Below, in pieces: positions 6,267-8,669 of a stretch of DNA of 8,669 nucleotides. Every line of letters begins with the position of its first letter. The stretch's first letter is position 1. Position numbers and translations under genes: made by a program. The stretch is taken from NCBI GenBank assembly GCA_947478935.1, contig CANJXV010000096.1, positions 1-8,669 of the forward strand, in the 5' to 3' direction. This DNA comes from Comamonadaceae bacterium. GTDB taxonomy: Bacteria; Pseudomonadota; Gammaproteobacteria; Burkholderiales; Burkholderiaceae_C. Under the pieces are notes generated by a model, which was given only the letters and a program-made list of their open reading frames with translations, was not told where the DNA came from and searched no databases.

Positions 6267-7253
6267 TCAAGCCGCTGGCGCCGCTGCCGGGCTGCGGGTA
6301 CAAACAAATACACCGGCCATTACCAGCACAGTACCGCCCAGCACCCAGGCGGTCAAGGGCTCGTCCAAAAATACGGCTGCCATCAGCAAGGTGGACATGG
6401 GGCCGACCATACCCACTTGCGCAGCCAGCCCAGCGCCTAAGCGCTCGATGCCTAACATCACCAGCAGCACCGGCACCACGGTGCAGAACGCGGCGTTGAT
6501 GACCGACAGCGTCCAGACCTCGGGCGGCAGTGCCCACAAACCGGCGACCGGCCGCAACACCAGAAACTGCGCGATACACAACACACAGGCCACCGCGCTG
6601 GCCCACCCCACTAGGCGCAATGCACCTAGGCGGCGCACCATCTCCCCGCTGTAAGACAAGTACAGCGCATAACTGACCGCGCTGCCAAACACCAGTGCCG
6701 AGCCCAGCCAGACGCCCTCGCCCGAAAAATGCGCTTCATGACCAAAAACGAGTAAGACCCCGCCGTAACTGATAGCCAGCCCCAGCCACTGGTAGGGGCT
6801 GATCGAGCGGCGGTAAAGCAGTGCCCCTAGCAAAACCACTAACGTGGGGTTAAGGTAAAGAATAAGGCGTTCAAACGAAGCGCTGATATAGGCAAGACCT
6901 GCAAAGTCTAGAAAACTGGCCAGGTAATAGCCGGTAAAGCCGAGCCAGACGACGCCCAGCCGATCACGCCAGGGCAGCGCATCGGGCTTGACTCCCTGGC
7001 GCTCTCGCCCCGCCCACCAGGCCATCAACACAAAAAACGGCAGCGCTATGGCCATGCGCAGCATCAGCAGGGTGACAGCATCCACCCCGTGGCGGTAGGC
7101 CAGTTTGACGATGATGGCCTTGCCGCTGAAGGCTACCGCCCCCAGCACCGCCAGGGTCAAACCGCTGGCCAGGCGGGGCGGTGGGGCGCTGTGGAGCACG
7201 GCATCGGGGCTTACAGAAGAGGACAAAAACAGGGCTTTCAATGGGGCAATCAC
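6267..7253 (-). CDS. Second EamA/DMT-family transporter, divergent from marR
   Basis: Inner-membrane drug/metabolite transporter superfamily member, 328 residues from the chosen start. EamA repeat 1 spans about 31-170, with LAVLGAVAFSGKAIIVKLAY at 34-53, LLMLRMAIALPFFVLMAWW at 62-80 and the helix 3-4 block ASFERLILYLNPTLVVLLGA at 125-144. Repeat 2 spans about 179-318, including GSALVFGSAVSYALYLSYS at 184-202 and GAGLAAQVGMVGPMSTLLMA at 273-292, followed by FLDEPLT. The start is the GTG at 7253, because GAGAGG (complement of 7263-7268) lies 9 bases upstream. An in-frame ATG at 7313 would add 20 residues. That stretch is polar, uses the rare AGG codon twice, has no Shine-Dalgarno and starts 9 bp from the operator, so it is less likely but not excluded. 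The substrate is unknown. Its divergence from a MarR regulator across a single palindrome suggests it may share that regulator's inducer. The stop is TGA at the complement of 6267-6269. Confidence 0.9.
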   Translation of the reverse strand: MIAPLKALFLSSSVSPDAVLHSAPPPRLASGLTLAVLGAVAFSGKAIIVKLAYRHGVDAVTLLMLRMAIALPFFVLMAWWAGRERQGVKPDALPWRDRLGVVWLGFTGYYLASFLDFAGLAYISASFERLILYLNPTLVVLLGALLYRRSISPYQWLGLAISYGGVLLVFGHEAHFSGEGVWLGSALVFGSAVSYALYLSYSGEMVRRLGALRLVGWASAVACVLCIAQFLVLRPVAGLWALPPEVWTLSVINAAFCTVVPVLLVMLGIERLGAGLAAQVGMVGPMSTLLMAAVFLDEPLTAWVLGGTVLVMAGVFVCTRSPAAAPAA

Positions 7254-7259
7254 TGATTG
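7247..7259. repeat. 13-bp palindrome at the start codon of the second DMT gene
   Basis: CAATCA (7247-7252), C, TGATTG (7254-7259): a perfect 6-bp inverted repeat with a 1-base centre. The centre C is the last base of the complement of the proposed GTG start. It shares the words CAATCA and TGATT with the larger palindrome at 7322-7343, about 80 bp away, so it could be a secondary regulator site or a hairpin controlling translation start. Chance is possible. Confidence 0.35.
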
Positions 7260-7262
7260 TCG

Positions 7263-7268
7263 CCTCTC
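7263..7268 (-). promoter_or_regulatory. Ribosome binding site deciding the second DMT start
   Basis: GAGAGG on the minus strand, 9 bases before the GTG at 7253. It is the only good Shine-Dalgarno sequence in the 104-base divergent region and favours this start over the ATG at 7313. Confidence 0.55.
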
Positions 7269-7321
7269 GCAAAAGGCACTATGACCTTGTTCGCGCCTCG
7301 GGTTTATGTCCATGCCGTGTC

Positions 7322-7343
7322 AATCATTGCCTATGCAATGATT
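7322..7343. promoter_or_regulatory. Predicted MarR-type operator (perfect 22-bp palindrome)
   Basis: AATCATTGC (7322-7330), four-base spacer CTAT, GCAATGATT (7335-7343): perfect 9-bp arms. MarR dimers typically bind palindromes of about 16-22 bp, often with TTGC/GCAA cores, in the divergent or own promoter. This one lies 15 bp from the marR ATG, abuts and overlaps by one base the marR -10, and is upstream of the divergent DMT gene. Binding there would block marR-operon transcription, giving autoregulation. The palindrome is seen directly; the binding partner is inferred from position. Confidence 0.75.
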
Positions 7344-7348
7344 AGAAT
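7343..7348 (+). promoter_or_regulatory. -10 element of the marR promoter
   Basis: TAGAAT matches the sigma-70 -10 consensus at five of six positions. The marR ATG follows after only 9 bases, so the transcript would have a leader of about 0-4 bases, and no Shine-Dalgarno is present. A -35 is not clear: TGTCAA at 7318-7323 and TCAATC at 7320-7325 are poor matches. A TG at 7339-7340 might act as an extended -10. Confidence 0.5.
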
Positions 7349-7357
7349 CCGCGTCTC

Positions 7358-7918
7358 ATGGAAAACCCTAGGTCCACGGAAGCAATCAGCCCAGATAGAG
7401 CAACGCCCGCATTGGTCAGCCACGCTTTTTACCAAGCAGACAACTACCAGCCTGAGGACAGTGTGGGCTACATGATGCGGCGGATTTTGCTCAGTTTGGC
7501 GAACAGCATAGAGACCGAATTGGCCGGCTCTGCGCTTACCCATGCCCAGTGGCTGCCCATCATGAAGCTGTACTTAGGCCATAGCTCGACCGCCGCCGAA
7601 CTGGCGCGGGAATGCCAGCTCGACGCCGGCGCCATGACGCGCATGCTGGACCGGCTGGAGGCCAAAGGCCTGTGCAGCCGAAACCGCTCGGAGCGTGACC
7701 GCCGCCTGGTACATATCACCCTGACCGACAGCGGCCAGCGCGCCGCCCAAACCCTGCCCGGCGTACTCAGCGAGGTGCTGAACCAGCATTTAGCAGGGAT
7801 AAGCGCGGACGAATTTGCAACCCTAAAAACTCTTTTACAAAAAATGCTGAGCAACGGCCAGGCCTTGCAGGCCCAATCCGGGCCGCTGCCGCCCAGCAAC
7901 AGCGAGGCCCAACCTTGA
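7358..7918 (+). CDS. MarR-family transcriptional regulator
   Basis: Winged helix-turn-helix dimeric repressor, 186 residues, longer than the usual 140-160 because of an N-terminal arm of about 35 residues and a polar Pro/Ser/Gln-rich tail (about 168-186). The MarR fold is clear: helix 1 around YMMRRILLSLANSIETEL (38-55), THAQWLPIMKLYLG (61-74), and the wHTH from about 76 to 126. The recognition helix is DAGAMTRMLDRLEAKG (89-104) and the wing is NRSERDRRLVHITLT (109-123), with the family-typical DxR/DRR arginines and the LTDSG segment after it. The region around FYQADNYQPEDSVGYMMRR resembles Burkholderiales MarR regulators of efflux operons. It probably represses its own operon, which includes the outer-membrane factor starting 7 bases downstream, and possibly the divergent DMT gene, through the palindrome at 7322-7343. 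The inducer is unknown; phenolic or drug-like ligands are common in the family. The ATG at 7358 has no RBS, and a near-leaderless mRNA is suggested. Confidence 0.94.
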   Translation: MENPRSTEAISPDRATPALVSHAFYQADNYQPEDSVGYMMRRILLSLANSIETELAGSALTHAQWLPIMKLYLGHSSTAAELARECQLDAGAMTRMLDRLEAKGLCSRNRSERDRRLVHITLTDSGQRAAQTLPGVLSEVLNQHLAGISADEFATLKTLLQKMLSNGQALQAQSGPLPPSNSEAQP

Positions 7919-7925
7919 ACCGACC

Positions 7926-8669
7926 ATGACACCTGCGTTTTTTACCCCATCGACCGTGCCGCTAGCAAGGGCGGCCCAATTCACTTCCAGCCCCGTGTTC
8001 GCCGCGCTGTCCAGCATCAAGCAAGCAGCACGGCTGGCCCTGCTCTGCGCCAGCGTGTTGCTCAGCGCCTGCGCTGATTTTTCGGGCATTGCGCCTATGG
8101 CGCGCGCCCTCCTGCCTGAAAGCTTGGGCCTGCGCGCTGTGCCCCTGCCCGTCTCCGCGAGCCAGGCACCTGCGGGTGGAGCCAGCGCAGCGGCGGCAAG
8201 CAAGGAAAACCACTTTGACCAAAACTGGTGGCGCAGTTTCCAGGACCCGCGGCTAGATGCATTGGTGAGCCAGGCTTTGGAAAACCACCCGTCCCTCAAG
8301 GCCGCGCAGACGCGCATCGCACGCGCCCAAGCGGTGATCGAAGCCCAAGGGGCCAATGACAAGGTGCAGTCCCTGGCCAGTCTGGACGCCACCCAGCAGC
8401 GTTTTAGCGCGGTCGGCATGTACCCGCCGCCGCTGGCCGGAGGGGTGTACCAAACCGCTAATGTGCAGATGAACCTGTCCTATGAATGGGATTTATTCGG
8501 CAAAAACCGCGCAGCGCTGGACACTGCGATCGGGGCTTCGCAAGCCGCCATTGCCGATGCACAACAAGCGCGCTTGCTGCTGTCCACGCAAGTGACCCGC
8601 GCTTATCTGGGTATGGTGCGCTTGCAGGCGCAGCGGGCTTTACAGCAGCAATACCTAGCGCAGCGCGTT
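7926..8669 (+). CDS. NodT-family efflux outer-membrane lipoprotein (3'-truncated by window edge)
   Basis: Outer-membrane factor (TolC-like channel) of a tripartite efflux system. The first 248 residues are visible and the frame is open to the last base. A lipoprotein signal ends in the lipobox LSAC with Cys 49, preceded by K32/R36 and the hydrophobic run LALLCASVLLSA (37-48). An Ala/Pro-rich linker of about 45 residues follows. Family hallmarks come next: the WWRSFQDPRLDALVSQAL motif (101-118), the first coiled-coil helix NHPSLKAAQTRIARAQAVIEAQGA (120-143), and the beta-strand motif LSYEWDLFGKNR (184-195) followed by a second long alpha-helix. The start ATG is 7 bases after the marR stop, implying one operon, and no Shine-Dalgarno is evident. 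The 48-residue pre-lipobox region is long; a GTG at 7995 would give a more usual 25-residue signal. Family precedent predicts a membrane-fusion protein and an MFS (EmrAB-like) or RND pump downstream, beyond the window. Confidence 0.92.
   Translation, partial: MTPAFFTPSTVPLARAAQFTSSPVFAALSSIKQAARLALLCASVLLSACADFSGIAPMARALLPESLGLRAVPLPVSASQAPAGGASAAAASKENHFDQNWWRSFQDPRLDALVSQALENHPSLKAAQTRIARAQAVIEAQGANDKVQSLASLDATQQRFSAVGMYPPPLAGGVYQTANVQMNLSYEWDLFGKNRAALDTAIGASQAAIADAQQARLLLSTQVTRAYLGMVRLQAQRALQQQYLAQRV

Noticed and set aside
4367..7253. The two DMT transporters as a recent duplication or a two-subunit pair
   Set aside because: They share only the general EamA fold. Corresponding helices read differently, they lie on opposite strands, and the SDR gene separates them, so neither recent duplication nor an SMR-like heteromeric pair is supported.
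1..8669. Mobile element, CRISPR, tRNA or toxin-antitoxin signals
   Set aside because: No transposase or integrase frame, no evenly spaced repeats, no cloverleaf-like sequence and no small paired genes were found. The window reads as ordinary chromosome with an efflux locus at the right end.

Overview
This window looks like a chromosomal segment of a betaproteobacterium. Order Burkholderiales, probably a Comamonadaceae/Rhodoferax-like lineage, is my inference from moderately high GC, protein style (IleRS, LspA, Qor-type reductase, MarR plus NodT-type outer-membrane factor) and the ileS-lspA arrangement. No RNA gene, insertion sequence, prophage gene or CRISPR array is visible. Coding density is high, and the longest non-coding stretch is about 110 bases.

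Layout: (1) 1-3218, plus strand: the 3' part of ileS (isoleucyl-tRNA synthetase; the N-terminus lies outside the window) overlaps lspA (lipoprotein signal peptidase) by one base. (2) 3258-4253, minus strand: a quinone oxidoreductase (zinc-independent MDR family) convergent with lspA. (3) 4367-5305, plus strand: an EamA/DMT-family transporter, divergent from the oxidoreductase, with a promoter placed so that its transcript may be leaderless. (4) 5394-6188, minus strand: an atypical SDR oxidoreductase in which the YxxxK catalytic pair is replaced by S..R. It is convergent with the transporter, and a strong 11-bp-stem inverted repeat overlaps its stop codon. (5) 6267-7253, minus strand: a second, distinct DMT transporter. 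(6) 7358 to the window end, plus strand: a MarR-family regulator followed 7 bases later by the start of a NodT-type RND outer-membrane lipoprotein, cut off by the window edge.

The regulatory core is the divergent region between the second DMT transporter and marR. It holds a perfect 9-bp inverted repeat with a 4-bp spacer, sized and placed like a MarR operator and abutting the marR -10 element. The simplest model is a self-regulated multidrug-efflux operon (marR, outer-membrane factor, probably an adaptor and pump beyond the edge) that may co-regulate the divergent DMT exporter. I see no clearly unprecedented system here. The items most worth a second look are this operator, the non-canonical SDR active site, the palindrome at the SDR stop codon and the two putatively leaderless promoters.
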